Assembly: GCF_000265075.1 (NCBI RefSeq)
Contig: NZ_AJYA01000015.1
Location: forward strand, 3,419-67,418
Source: Nitritalea halalkaliphila LW7
GTDB lineage: Bacteria > Bacteroidota > Bacteroidia > Cytophagales > Cyclobacteriaceae
Length of the DNA stretch: 64,000 bases
Direction of reading: 5' to 3'
The notes beneath the pieces are model-generated. The model saw only the letters and a list, made by a program, of their open reading frames with translations. It was not told the DNA's origin and ran no database searches. A program made the position numbers and the translations under genes. Positions 37,291 to 46,913 of the stretch are shown one piece after another (position 1 is the first letter of the stretch; the number at the start of each line of letters is the position of its first letter).

Positions 37291-38997
37291 TTAACTTTTA
37301 CTTAGTAAATAATCGCCCACAATCAAGTGATCTATGGCCGTATTTTGAAAGCATTTAATCGCTTCTTCAGGAGTATTTACAATCGGCTGTCCTTTCACGT
37401 TAAAAGAAGTATTCATTAAAACAGGAACATCCGTTTCTGCTTGAAAGGCTTCGAGCAACTTTCTGAACCGCGGGTTGTTCTCTTCTCCTACGGTTTGAAC
37501 TCTGCATGTATTATCTACATGGACCACCGCGGGAATAAGCTCCTTTTTATCTGGCTGAACCTTACAGGCGATCAGCATGTGGGGACTTTCCTGACGAATA
37601 TCGAAATACGTTGAACAATGTTCCTTTAGAACCGCTGGAGCGAATGGCCTAAACTCTTCTCTAAATTTCACCTTATTATTCACATAGTCCTTCATAGAAG
37701 CAGGAAAAGGTCTAGTGAGGATACTTCTGTTGCCTAAAGCTCTTGGCCCGAACTCAGCTCTTCCCTGAAACCAGGCAATGATATTACCTTCTGCCAGCAG
37801 TCGAGCAGTCGTGGCATAAAGATCAACTGGTTTGGTGTACTTAGCTCCTGACTCTTCTAACGCCTGGAGTATTTCTTCATCTGTAGCACCGCTTCCTAGA
37901 TAATAGTTGTGATTTTTTTCTGGAACAATAGGCAGACCAGCTGCTTTAGCTGCCATAAAACAAGCGCCTAACGTAGAACCATCGTCTCCACTGGCTGGCT
38001 GAACAAAGATCTCATCAAAAATCCTGGAGCGCTCGATTACGCCATTCAAGGAACAGTTAAGCCCTACCCCACCAGCGATACATAATTTGGTTACACCTGT
38101 TTTTTCTCTTAAAAAACGTAGATGCTTTAAAACGATCGTTTCAAGTCTAAGTTGAAGCGCTGCGGCAATATGCTGATGATGTGGTGTGATCTTGTCTTCC
38201 CAGTTTCTTTTAGGCCCCATGAGGTCATAGAACTTATCACTTACCCACTTATTTCGGACTTTATCGTAAACGATCCAATCTTTATTGATGCGATACCCTA
38301 GGTCTCCTTCTTCCTGAATTATTTCAGAAAATAAGTCATAGTACGTCCTGTCGCTGTTCGGTATGGTGGCATGTGGATCACCATAAGAGGCAAGTCCCAT
38401 GATGATACCTTCATCACAATGGTTACGCCATCCGAGATAAAACGTCATGGCAGAATAGATGAGTCCTAAGGAGTTTGGATAAATAGTATCCTTATATAGT
38501 ATTTCTATCTCTCCACTTTTACCTAATCCGTACATGCCCGTCTCGATTTCTCCCATTCCATCCAGACTCATCAAGATAGCGTTTTCGAAGCCCGAAGGAT
38601 AATAAGCGCTGGCCATGTGACATAGATGATGCCGGTAAAAATTAATAGGTCCTTTAAAGCCCGTATACTCACGTACAATACTCTCCATTTCATAGGCCTG
38701 CTTCAGACGATCTATATCACGAATTAAAAAGCCGATGCGCTCGTCGCTTTCCAAGGCTTGTTTAAGGTAAAACTCCTTGACGTGAAAAAGAGAGTCATTC
38801 GCAAAAGCAATTTCATCAACGTCATCCATAGAAAGTCCTGCCATTTTAAGACAATCTTTGGCAGCATCTAAGGGAAATGCACGAGAGTGCTTTTGGTGAT
38901 CGAAACGCTCCTGTGAAGAAGCTGCTACGATGACACCGTTTACCATTAAGGTAGCGGCGGAATCATGTCCGCCATATCGAATGCCTAAAATATTCAT
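37291..38997 (-). CDS. NodU/TobZ-type carbamoyltransferase
   Basis: 568 residues of the O-carbamoyltransferase family. The N-terminal Kae1-like domain has ILGIRYGGHDSAATLMVNGV, SSQERFDHQKHSRAFPLDA, YRHHLCHMASAYYPSGFEN (metal-binding H-x3-H) and LSLDGMGEIETGMYG; then CIAGGVGLNCSLNGVI, PASGDDGSTLGACFMA and the C-terminal domain GRAEFGPRALGNRSILTRPF, CRVQTV and LMNTSFNVKGQPIVNTPEEA. The enzyme makes carbamoyl adenylate from carbamoyl phosphate and ATP and moves the carbamoyl group to a sugar hydroxyl. It implies an O-carbamoylated residue in the locus-A glycan. Its length is normal. Confidence 0.92.
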   Translation of the reverse strand: MNILGIRYGGHDSAATLMVNGVIVAASSQERFDHQKHSRAFPLDAAKDCLKMAGLSMDDVDEIAFANDSLFHVKEFYLKQALESDERIGFLIRDIDRLKQAYEMESIVREYTGFKGPINFYRHHLCHMASAYYPSGFENAILMSLDGMGEIETGMYGLGKSGEIEILYKDTIYPNSLGLIYSAMTFYLGWRNHCDEGIIMGLASYGDPHATIPNSDRTYYDLFSEIIQEEGDLGYRINKDWIVYDKVRNKWVSDKFYDLMGPKRNWEDKITPHHQHIAAALQLRLETIVLKHLRFLREKTGVTKLCIAGGVGLNCSLNGVIERSRIFDEIFVQPASGDDGSTLGACFMAAKAAGLPIVPEKNHNYYLGSGATDEEILQALEESGAKYTKPVDLYATTARLLAEGNIIAWFQGRAEFGPRALGNRSILTRPFPASMKDYVNNKVKFREEFRPFAPAVLKEHCSTYFDIRQESPHMLIACKVQPDKKELIPAVVHVDNTCRVQTVGEENNPRFRKLLEAFQAETDVPVLMNTSFNVKGQPIVNTPEEAIKCFQNTAIDHLIVGDYLLSKS

Positions 38998-39041
38998 TTA
39001 ACTAATTTAATTACGATTTTATTACAAAGTGGCTAAAAGCT

Positions 39042-40452
39042 TTAAAGAGAGTGTAAAGATAAGAGGTCCGCAGTACCCTGATGTTTCATTTTTTCGCTAT
39101 CAACAATACGCTTAAACAATTCAAACTGGAAGTTACTCAAAACTCCAAAACTATGTTCCTCATTCACTAATAAATGTGAAACTCTTTCGCCAATTAAGCG
39201 ATTGTGTTTTTTAAAACCGAGGTAAGTAGCTACCATAAGACCACCGACACTTTGATACAGCGACTCACGCTCGTAAGAGGTGTACTTATCTTGATCGAAG
39301 ATAGCCTTCAAACTTTTACCTGTATGTCTATAGAAAGGCCCCTTATTGGACGTTACACTTATAACCGATTCCGAGTTAAAAATAGTAAGCGTATCGAGAC
39401 CTTCATCGATAAGCGCTGTACTTAAAAAAGGGTACTCTAAAGATGCTATCGCAATAGCTTCTGGTTCTTTTTCAAAGCGTTCTAAAAACAAACTGGATCG
39501 TATCATCAAGCTTGATGTCAAATGCAGAAAGTGCCTCAGGCCTCTCCATAATCGAAATAGTAGACTCTGCCGAATACTTCTCCTTTAGGTACGCAAGAAT
39601 GGCCGAATCAGATGCAGTCACGACGAGGTGATCGATATTTTTAGACTGTAAACAACTCTCAATTCTATGCTGGAGCACTGTTTTACCGTTATAAGAAAAT
39701 AAGGGCCAGCTCACACCATTATACACTCTATTTCTGACAGGAATGATCGCTAATGTATTCGGTGATGAAAGGTATTTTTCAACAAATCCGCGTTTAATTT
39801 GCCTTCTGGTTTTCAGAATTTTATCGCTATCTGAAGACAGGCTACCACTGTGCTGCCTGTAGGAAAACAAAGGGCGATTTATATTCGTCACTTTATGAAA
39901 GGTGATAAACTTAATCCACAATTCGAAACCATCTTGACAAGAAAAGGCTTCATCATATCCCCCTAACCTTCTTAGATAATCTAATCTTACCAGCGTACAC
40001 GCTCCATGGGCGGGCTGGTCGTATAAGGTGACTTCGTCATCAAAAAAGTGCCTTCTGTGGGACCCAATACGGTTACCAGCAGCATCCACATAGAAATAAT
40101 CAGGAAAGACAAGTCCGAGTTTTTCATCACTTTCCATGATAGCATACATGATACCTAGCGCCTCCGGCTCGAAATAGTCATCGGCATCTAATCTAACAAT
40201 ATACTTTCCTTTGGCTAAACTTATAGCGACATTATTTGTAGCGTTTAAACCCTTATTTTGTTGATAAATAATATTGACTTTCGGATGCTCACGATAGTGT
40301 TCGATCACAGTTCTACTACCATCAGTAGAACCATCATCAATTACAAGAAGCTCAAAATCCTGAAAAGTCTGATTTAGAACACTCTGAATTGCTTGACTAA
40401 CAAAAGCAGCATAATTATAACAGGTAATGTATACGGTAATGGCAGGTTGCAT
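39042..40452 (-). CDS. GT2 glycosyltransferase fused to a cytidylyltransferase-like domain, frameshifted
   Basis: About 470 residues after restoring one base at AAAAA 39484-39488 (DDTIQFVF|LERFEKEPEAI). The preferred start is the ATG at 40452 (MQPAITVYITCYNYAAFVSQ). Residues 1 to ~245 are a GT-A family 2 transferase (LLVIDDGSTDGSRTVIE, KGKYIVRLDADDYFEPEAL, RRLGGYDEAFSCQDGFELW). From about 260 on, NTLAIIPVRNRVYN, WPLFSYNGKTVLQHRIESCL and DHLVVTASDSAILAYLK are a NeuA/SpsF-like nucleotidyltransferase. A fusion of a transferase to a CMP-sugar synthetase-type domain could hand the activated sugar on directly. The ATG overlaps the end of neuB by 13 bases. Confidence 0.68.
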
Positions 40453-40463
40453 GACAAATGTTT

Positions 40464-41472
40464 TTACTCTTGAATAAAATTCCAATCTAAGGCTTCATGC
40501 CTTTTAAAACTACGAAGCGTTTTCCGTCCAATAAGTTTATCGAAGTCACGAGCATCAATACCCACACAAGGACGTAGAATGGTTAAATTCTCTTCATTTA
40601 AAATCTCCCCCTCTGAAATATCTCTAGAGGGTAAATAGCTCTGCGGAAAGATACTACATGACCATTGTCGACTTCTATTGGTAGGGGCACTTTTTCATAA
40701 GAGCCTTTAACGCTTGAATACTGTCTATTTTTGCTCTGAGTTCTATAACCTCTTCACATGTTAAAGACACACGGTGATCCCTAAAGGATTTACCTTCCCT
40801 TGAATCAGTAAAATGAAACTCTAAGATTTGAGCTCCCATGGCGACAGCCACTTCAAGCGCTAGGGAACCTTCCGTGTGATCAGAATACCCAACAGGTAAA
40901 TTGAAAAGTGTTTGAAAACGAGACATCACGTGGAGATTAGCGTCACCTTGAGTTATAGGGTACATACTTGTGCACTGTAACACGGCTAAATTACCTGGTA
41001 GTTTATAAAAAGTGTCACTATCGCTAATATACTGAACACATTTTTTAACCTCATCTTCCGTAGCCAACCCAGTAGATAACAAGATCGGTTTACGTTTTGC
41101 AACAATCGCTTTTATCATAGGATAGGCAGTAAGATCACCACTACCAATCTTGTAGAAAGATATATAGGGATGAATCCAATCCAGACTGGTAAGGTCCCAG
41201 ACAGAAGCAACATAAAATTTACCTGCATCTAGAACCATCTTAGCCAGCGCTAAATGCTGATCCCTACTAAGCTCAAATTTTTTAAAATGTGAGTTCCGAT
41301 CAGGACTTTCCACAGAAGAGACTAGAGTGTCTCCCGTGTAGATTTGAAATTTCACTGCATCAGCACCAGACTTCAGTGCTAGCCGGGTAAGTTCAAGTGC
41401 GTAATCGAAATTACCTTCATGATTACCACCAATTTCTGCAATTAATAAAGGAGAAGAATTATTAGAAAACAC
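40464..41472 (-). CDS. neuB: NeuB-family nonulosonate synthase, second copy, frameshifted
   Basis: The TIM barrel is intact to residue ~260 (LLIAEIGGNHEGNFDYALEL, DAVKFQIYTGDTLVS, YKIGSGDLTAYPMIKAIVAK, LLSTGLATEDEVKKCV, QCTSMYPI, VGYSDHTEGSLALEVAVAM). One base is lost at TTTTT 40691-40695 and one at GGG 40629-40631; then the SAF domain follows: RRAIYPSRDISEGEILNEEN, LTILRPCVGIDARDF and a stop at 40464. The total is ~336 residues, normal for NeuB. The KFQ and SDHT motifs are those of free-sugar Neu5Ac/Leg/Pse synthases, unlike the 9-phosphate type at 15.9-16.9 kb, so a second nonulosonic acid is likely. Confidence 0.8.
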
Positions 41473-41481
41473 AGGAAATAA

Positions 41482-42601
41482 TTAAACGGTTGAACTAGGA
41501 AAACAATGCCTACCTAACTGATCACTACTCATAAACCTCACATCTGGCCACTTTTTTAGCGCAGCTTTAAGAAGTGATCGCAATTTAAACAAGGATTTAT
41601 CGCGATTTTCTACGGACATACCACTTACATAGTTTATTCTATGCGAGCAGATAATCGCAGGCTGATTAAAAAGAAAAGCATTACCTATTTCCTTTAAAGC
41701 TGCATCAACCCAGTCATAGTCTTGATTGATATAAGGTTCAAAAAGCACATTACGCAAGAAAAAACGCTGGTTGTATTTATTTTTTTGACCAAAGTAATGA
41801 TAAAGATTTTTACGTTTATTCAGATTAAGAACAGGAGCTATTTGTCCTCTTTGACTTTGAATAAACCGAATTTTCTTATTTGCTAGAAATGATTCTAATT
41901 CCTGAGGCCAAACATAGTTGGCTGCAATAAAAGATTCTGATCTAAACCCGAAAAAACTTTGAAAGAGATTAAGACCATCAGCTATAATATCTTTAAGGAC
42001 TAAAAATTCAGCGTCAGTTTCGGCAGCGTAAGCTGCTAAATAATGTTTTTGTAATGCAGAGGAAGTCACTACATTTTGAGCAAAAAAATGATATTTAAAA
42101 GCTTTTCGAACGGTAGTAAAGTTACTTTTCAGATCCCTCATCCAAAGTTGTACATTAAGATGCTCTCGTGCATGAAACTGAGGCTTTATAAAGCCATTAG
42201 CTATACCATATTTCCAGATAGTGCGCAGATCCGCTCCCTGATAATACACATAGCTTGAAAAAAAGATCTCTATAGTAGTACTTCTCAAATTGTTCTTCTG
42301 CTATCCGCTCAAAGTCAGGATTTGCTAGGACCGTATTAAACGTAAATACTGGTTTAGCACCTAAAAAATCTTGGAAAGACCCAATAACACTAAAAAGGTT
42401 TTGTAAATCCTCCTTGTTTTCGAGGCAATCTAAAGAGTTATAATACGTACGATCAACAGCGAACCCCTCTTTAATTAGGTGTGTAAACGAATGTTTATCA
42501 CGCATTCGCATAGCACCCCAGTCATCGCTTTCAATAACAATAATCTTAGATGGAACTTTAACACCCATCCAATTCCACAGTGTGGATTTTAGTGCGTTCA
42601 T
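41482..42601 (-). CDS. NodB-like deacetylase-family protein, copy 3, frameshifted
   Basis: The first part (MNALKSTLWNWMGVKVPSKI, IVIESDDWGAMRMRDKHSF) runs to the poly-A run 42258-42264, where one base too many or two too few breaks the frame; it resumes FSSYVYYQGADLRTIW, FIKPQFHAREHLNVQLWM (H-x3-H), FFLRNVLFEPYI, PAIICSHRINYVSGMSVENR and ends KKWPDVRFMSSDQLGRHCF. The restored length is ~373 residues, equal to copies 1 and 2. It is closest to copy 2 at the ends. No signal peptide is seen. It lies between the polymerase and neuB genes. Confidence 0.7.
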
Positions 42602-42609
42602 CCTATTCC

Positions 42610-43821
42610 TTACTTAATCAACACATCCAATGGAACATTATCTCCCATCGTAAAGAGGGCCACAATAGGATTACCAAAAATGGTAGTGGAGCTTACAAAG
42701 TAAAAACCTTCTCTTACTCTAACCAGAAAAAAGAATAACAAGAGCGGAGATGTAAGCAAATTAACTCTGTAAATCCATTTATCGTACTCAACATTTGTAA
42801 CTACGTATAAAATCAAAGGAAAAATCAGAAAGTAGGATATAACTAAGTAACGACTACCCGAAGGGAGGTTAGATAAAAAGTTCGCAAAGGCCAAATAGAG
42901 TAAAATAAAGCTTAGATAATAAACCAACCGAGGATTCAAAGTCGAAATCTTTTTGTTTTTAAAATAAAAAACAAAAAATAAATATATAAATAGACCAGGA
43001 TAAGGCTTTTTCATAAAGAACCGCATGTAGTGATCGCTCATCTTCTTGTTTTCCCTCTTCAAATTTTTCTAAGCTAGCCTCAGATCGATAACTAATACTT
43101 CTATCTTGAAACTGCTGAGGAGCAATAGGCTTCAACAAAATTATTAAAAACTTCAAGATCGAATTCAAACGAAAAAAAGAGAGAAAACAAACAATCCAAA
43201 ATATATATGTAGTCTGTTTCGAAAAACAAAAAAGATTAAAAGTATAAATAATGGGACGGTAAACGCATAATGGAATATAAATGGAGTAACAAAACACCAG
43301 ATTAAATTCTTCCTTTTACCCTCGAACAGGTAGGGTAATAAGCCATAGGCAAAAATATGCGTAGCAGTCCAAAACCTAAATCCGTTAAAACTCCAAATAG
43401 GCACGATCACGAAAAAGGTAAGAAAAAGAATCCAAACTAGTGGCTTCATTTCACCTTCTAACTTTCTAAATACATAGGCCATATTACGAGAAAAGAAAAA
43501 TCCAAAAACCACGGCTTGAAAGACCATCAGCACCCACCCATAAGATGTAAAACGGGAAACGGAATAAATCAGTAGCTCGGAAAAAACATCAATTTCATCA
43601 CCCTGCATGTAAAGCTCAAAAAAAGAAAGAGTAGAATAATGATACTTCTGAACTTTCGCCATATAGCGCACGCTATCTGAGGTAGAGCCTGGAACAAGAG
43701 ACCACGTAAGCCCTACGAAGGTAACAAACATCCATAATATATTATCAGCATGTCGTTTATCTAGATTTTGAAAACTCCAAATAAACGCCGAAAAAGGATG
43801 CATTAAATAGACAAACCACAT
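42610..43821 (-). CDS. wzy: EpsG-type Wzy polymerase, frameshifted
   Basis: About 404 residues over three frames, broken at the seven-A run 43170-43176 (one base lost) and again between 43020 and 43060. It is a polytopic membrane protein: the start MWFVYLMHPFSAFIWSFQNL, then VPGSTSDSVRYMAKVQKYHY, VFQAVVFGFFFSRNMAYVFR, WSFNGFRFWTATHIFAYGLL (conserved NxxRFxxA-type segment of EpsG proteins) and FIFHYAFTVPLFILLIFFVF; the C-terminal part has RFFMKKPYPGLFIYLFFVFY and further helices. EpsG/Wzy proteins polymerise repeat units at the periplasmic face. It is the only polymerase candidate in the window. Confidence 0.7.
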
Positions 43822-43823
43822 AT

Positions 43824-44944
43824 TTAATCTATTAAATCTAAAAATTTAGAGGTCACGTTTTCTATTTTATATTGATCCCTATCTGGAATATTTAGCGCAT
43901 TACCATAGTCGTGCTCAAGAAACTCGTTAATGGTTTGAAAATCCAATTCAGACGAATTCACAGATAATATAGGTTTATCAATAAGAATATAGTCAATGAG
44001 TTTGCTTGGTGTTTGTCGCGGACCTGAATTTTCAAAGTTCACCACAAAATCAACCTCTTCTTTTAGTTTCCTTAAAAGTTCTACCCTAGGCATAAAGCTA
44101 TGAAGGATAAACTTATCAGGTGCCAGTTCATTAAAGCGTTTTAATAGCGTATAATTTTTAGTGTATATATGAAAACGAAAATCTTTACCCGTAGACAAAA
44201 GGTACTCACAGAAAGCCCTAGGATCTCGTTTATTTGGAATAAGAAGACCAGCATACGCAAAAACAGGGGTGGTATTCTTTTTTGTAATTACTTGGAATGA
44301 GTAATCTTCAAACTTAAACCCTTGAGAAATAACTTTAATTTTTGGATGAAACTCAGGAAAATATCCAAGGTGGGAGGTAGGTGTAGGAACCGCGATAAAA
44401 TCCGCCTTTCTCATAAACCACTTTTCTACCCAGGCCCAATAAAAAGGAAGCTTAAAAGAATCATTTTCACTACCATAAAATGGATCGCCGCAATCTGCTA
44501 TCCAGACAGGTGCTACATTTTTTGCTGGGATTTTACTCCACACGCTAGCCACACCCCAGTGGATGGCATAAGGTACAGCTATAGAAATGACTGCATCAAA
44601 TTTGTCTGTACATGAAGTAATTTGCTTCTTCACTTTCAAAAAGAGTTCACTATCCGGATAATCAAAACCCAGCGATAAAAATCGATAGATTAGTCTTTCA
44701 ATCGTATAAACAAGTTTTACTTTACTTCTAAAGTTAATAGGTTTCCAAGACATCTCTCCTAACGAAATGAAGTCCATTTCCCAATGATTAAGAAAATCAA
44801 CTAAACCCGGTTTCGAAGGACACATAATTGTAACCCGATGCCTTGGCGCTTTAATTCCTTAGCAAGCTCAGTAGCTCTGTAGGATCTTGGGCTTTCATCT
44901 GGATAAAATCCCTTACAAATAATTAATATACTCTTTTTTTTCAT
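43824..44944 (-). CDS. Glycosyltransferase (GT-B), frameshifted near start
   Basis: The frame from 44825 lacks the usual N-terminus. It is found upstream from an ATG at 44944, SILIICKGFYPDESPRSYRA and TELAKELKRQG, and joins by one lost base at about 44841-44842 to HRVTIMCPSKPGL; the total is ~373 residues. PDESPRSYR is the typical acceptor-side loop of GT4-like enzymes, and the later part has FDAVISIAVPYAIHW, APVWIADCGDPFY, FAYAGLLIPNKRDPRAF and SKLIDYILIDKPILSV. Substrate unknown. The gene follows the ABC flippase and precedes the polymerase, with two bases between stop and start. Confidence 0.72.
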
Positions 44945-45029
44945 GATTAAACTAAAGCGGCACACCCGATACTAGAATGTAAGATTTGCGATGAAAAACA
45001 AACCAATTTGTGCGCGTGATAACCAAATT

Positions 45030-46821
45030 TCATACTTCTTGTAACTGTACCATTTTTTTAAACTTAGGTACTCGCTCTAAAAGCTCGGAAAAATTACCTT
45101 GCTCTTTTATAGCGCCACGCTCTAAAAGAACGATAGTATCAGCATTCCGAATGGTAGATAGTCTATGCGCCACGGTAAGCAAAGTGTACTGACCTTTCAA
45201 AGCATCAATATTTTCTTGTATAGCCCGCTCTGTTTCACTATCTAAAGCCGAAGTAGCCTCATCCATAATTAAAATATCAATTTCTTTATACAATTCTCTC
45301 GCAATAGATATACGCTGTCTTTGCCCCCCACTTAGATTGATACCATTATTTCCCAACACGGTATCTAGTTTACCAGCTTGTGCATATACAAACTCGTAAA
45401 CTGAAGCCTTTTTTAAGGCTTCTATGCAGCGCATTTCATTTTCAGGAGTTCGCTTGGCCCAAAATGTGATATTATTAAAAATAGTATCATTAAAAATTAC
45501 AGGCTCTTGAGTTATATACCCGATTCGCTGCTGAAACTGCAATTTATTTAATTCATTTAGATTCAAGTCATCGATTAATATTTGACCAGAGGTGGGAGGA
45601 ATTAAACCGCAAAGCAGATTTACTAAAGTGGTTTTACCGCTACCACTCTCTCCTACAAAGGCAACACTTTTATTTTTAGGGATAGAAAGATTTATATTGT
45701 TTAAAATTCCATTTTCACCATAGCTAAAAGAAACGTTTTTAACGTTTATCTCATTCTTAAGATTAGAAAAGTCAAGCTTTCCGCTATATTCTTGGTTTAC
45801 TTTCAATGAGTTTTGAAAATCTTGAAGATTAACAAGAGAACCGGAAACTTCTAAAAATTTATTCCAAGCATACTGCATCCCAGTCAATGCTGTAAGGGCC
45901 CGATAAAAAAAACAAAAGTGAAAGTAGTATGGGCCCCAAGCTTCCACCTAAAACAAGGGCATGTATAACGATAACCAGCGCTACAACGACGATTAAAATT
46001 GGCTCCCGAGATGCTTCGAGCAAACCACTAAGTACACCTATCTTTTTTCTACTTTCTTCAATCTTAATGATCACCGATTTAAGTTGATTCGCAAATTTTT
46101 CAGTCGTGCCAGAAGCACGTAAGTATTTAAAATTAGCTACATGCTGAATAACGCGACCCTGGTACACATTACTGTCGTCAGTAAACTTTTGACTAGCTCC
46201 CTTCGTGTGCTTGTAGACGGAAGTATAAAGTAAATTAGTGATTACCCCACCAATGGTTACCAAAACAGCAAATTGAAAATCAACGAAGAAAGCAAATCCA
46301 ATATATACAAAGACAAGGATAAGCTGTTCCATCGCTTTAAAATAACTATCGTATGCGCGTTGAATCCTATCGACCTCACCCGTCATGGTGTTTTGTATTC
46401 TACCAGCATCGGATGTTACAAAGTAAGTATACTTCACATGATTTAAGGCATGTAGCATGCGTAGTCGAATCTTACGAATCAGCTCTTGCTGTAAAGCTAC
46501 GCGATAAATCAAACTTATGTATTTTACTGCTCCTTTAGCGACAAAAAACAAGACCATGAAGGCTAATACGCTACTAAGCGTTAACTGCAGGCCAGACCCT
46601 TCAATAAAGTTTAGAACGAAATCTAAATTCCCCAAACTCTCACCAGAAATACTACTTTCCCCATCTACCATTTGTAAAAGGGGTAAGAACATGGTAAGCC
46701 CAAAACCGTCCAAAACCCCGACTAATAAGGAAAGTAGAACTCCTATAAAAATTTTATAGTTTAAATATGTAAAAAACCAATAGAAATTAGTAAAGGCTTT
46801 TTTCAGATAGTCTTTTATCAC
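45030..46821 (-). CDS. MsbA-like ABC transporter (flippase), frameshifted
   Basis: About 597 residues. The membrane half starts MIKDYLKKAFTNFYWFFTYL, with YKIFIGVLLSLLVGVLDGFG and further helices up to EPILIVVVALVIVIHALVLG. At the eight-A run 45905-45912 the frame changes (one base extra or two missing), then YRALTALTGMQYAWNKFLEV leads to the ATPase domain: Walker A VAFVGESGSGKTTLVNLL, Q-loop IGYITQEPVIF, signature NLSGGQRQRISIARELY, Walker B DILIMDEATSALD and H-switch LLTVAHRLST. Type IV exporters of this kind (PglK, WlaB) flip lipid-linked oligosaccharides. It lies after a strong hairpin that separates it from wza-wzc. Confidence 0.85.
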
Positions 46822-46857
46822 TTATTTAGTTAATTTAAAATAGGGACTTTAAATTAT

Positions 46858-46888
46858 AAAAATAGAAGTGACTTGCACTTCTATTTTT
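46858..46888 (-). terminator. 13-bp hairpin between wzc and the ABC flippase
   Basis: AAAAATAGAAGTG (46858-46870) and its exact inverted copy (46876-46888) are separated by a five-base loop. In the minus-strand transcript the stem ends in a run of five T. It lies 26 bases after the wzc stop (46914) and 37 before the flippase start (46821). It could be a terminator or attenuator that sets wza-wzc apart from the assembly genes, or a stabiliser of the wza-wzc mRNA. The stem is AU-rich, so the strength is uncertain. Confidence 0.6.
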
Positions 46889-46913
46889 ATTATAGAACTG
46901 AAATGAATCCTTA

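Noticed and set aside
40486-40674. Apparent gene-free gap between the GT2 fusion and neuB
   Set aside because: Two frame corrections show that it codes for the SAF domain of NeuB (RRAIYPSRDISEGEILNEEN), so it is not a gap.
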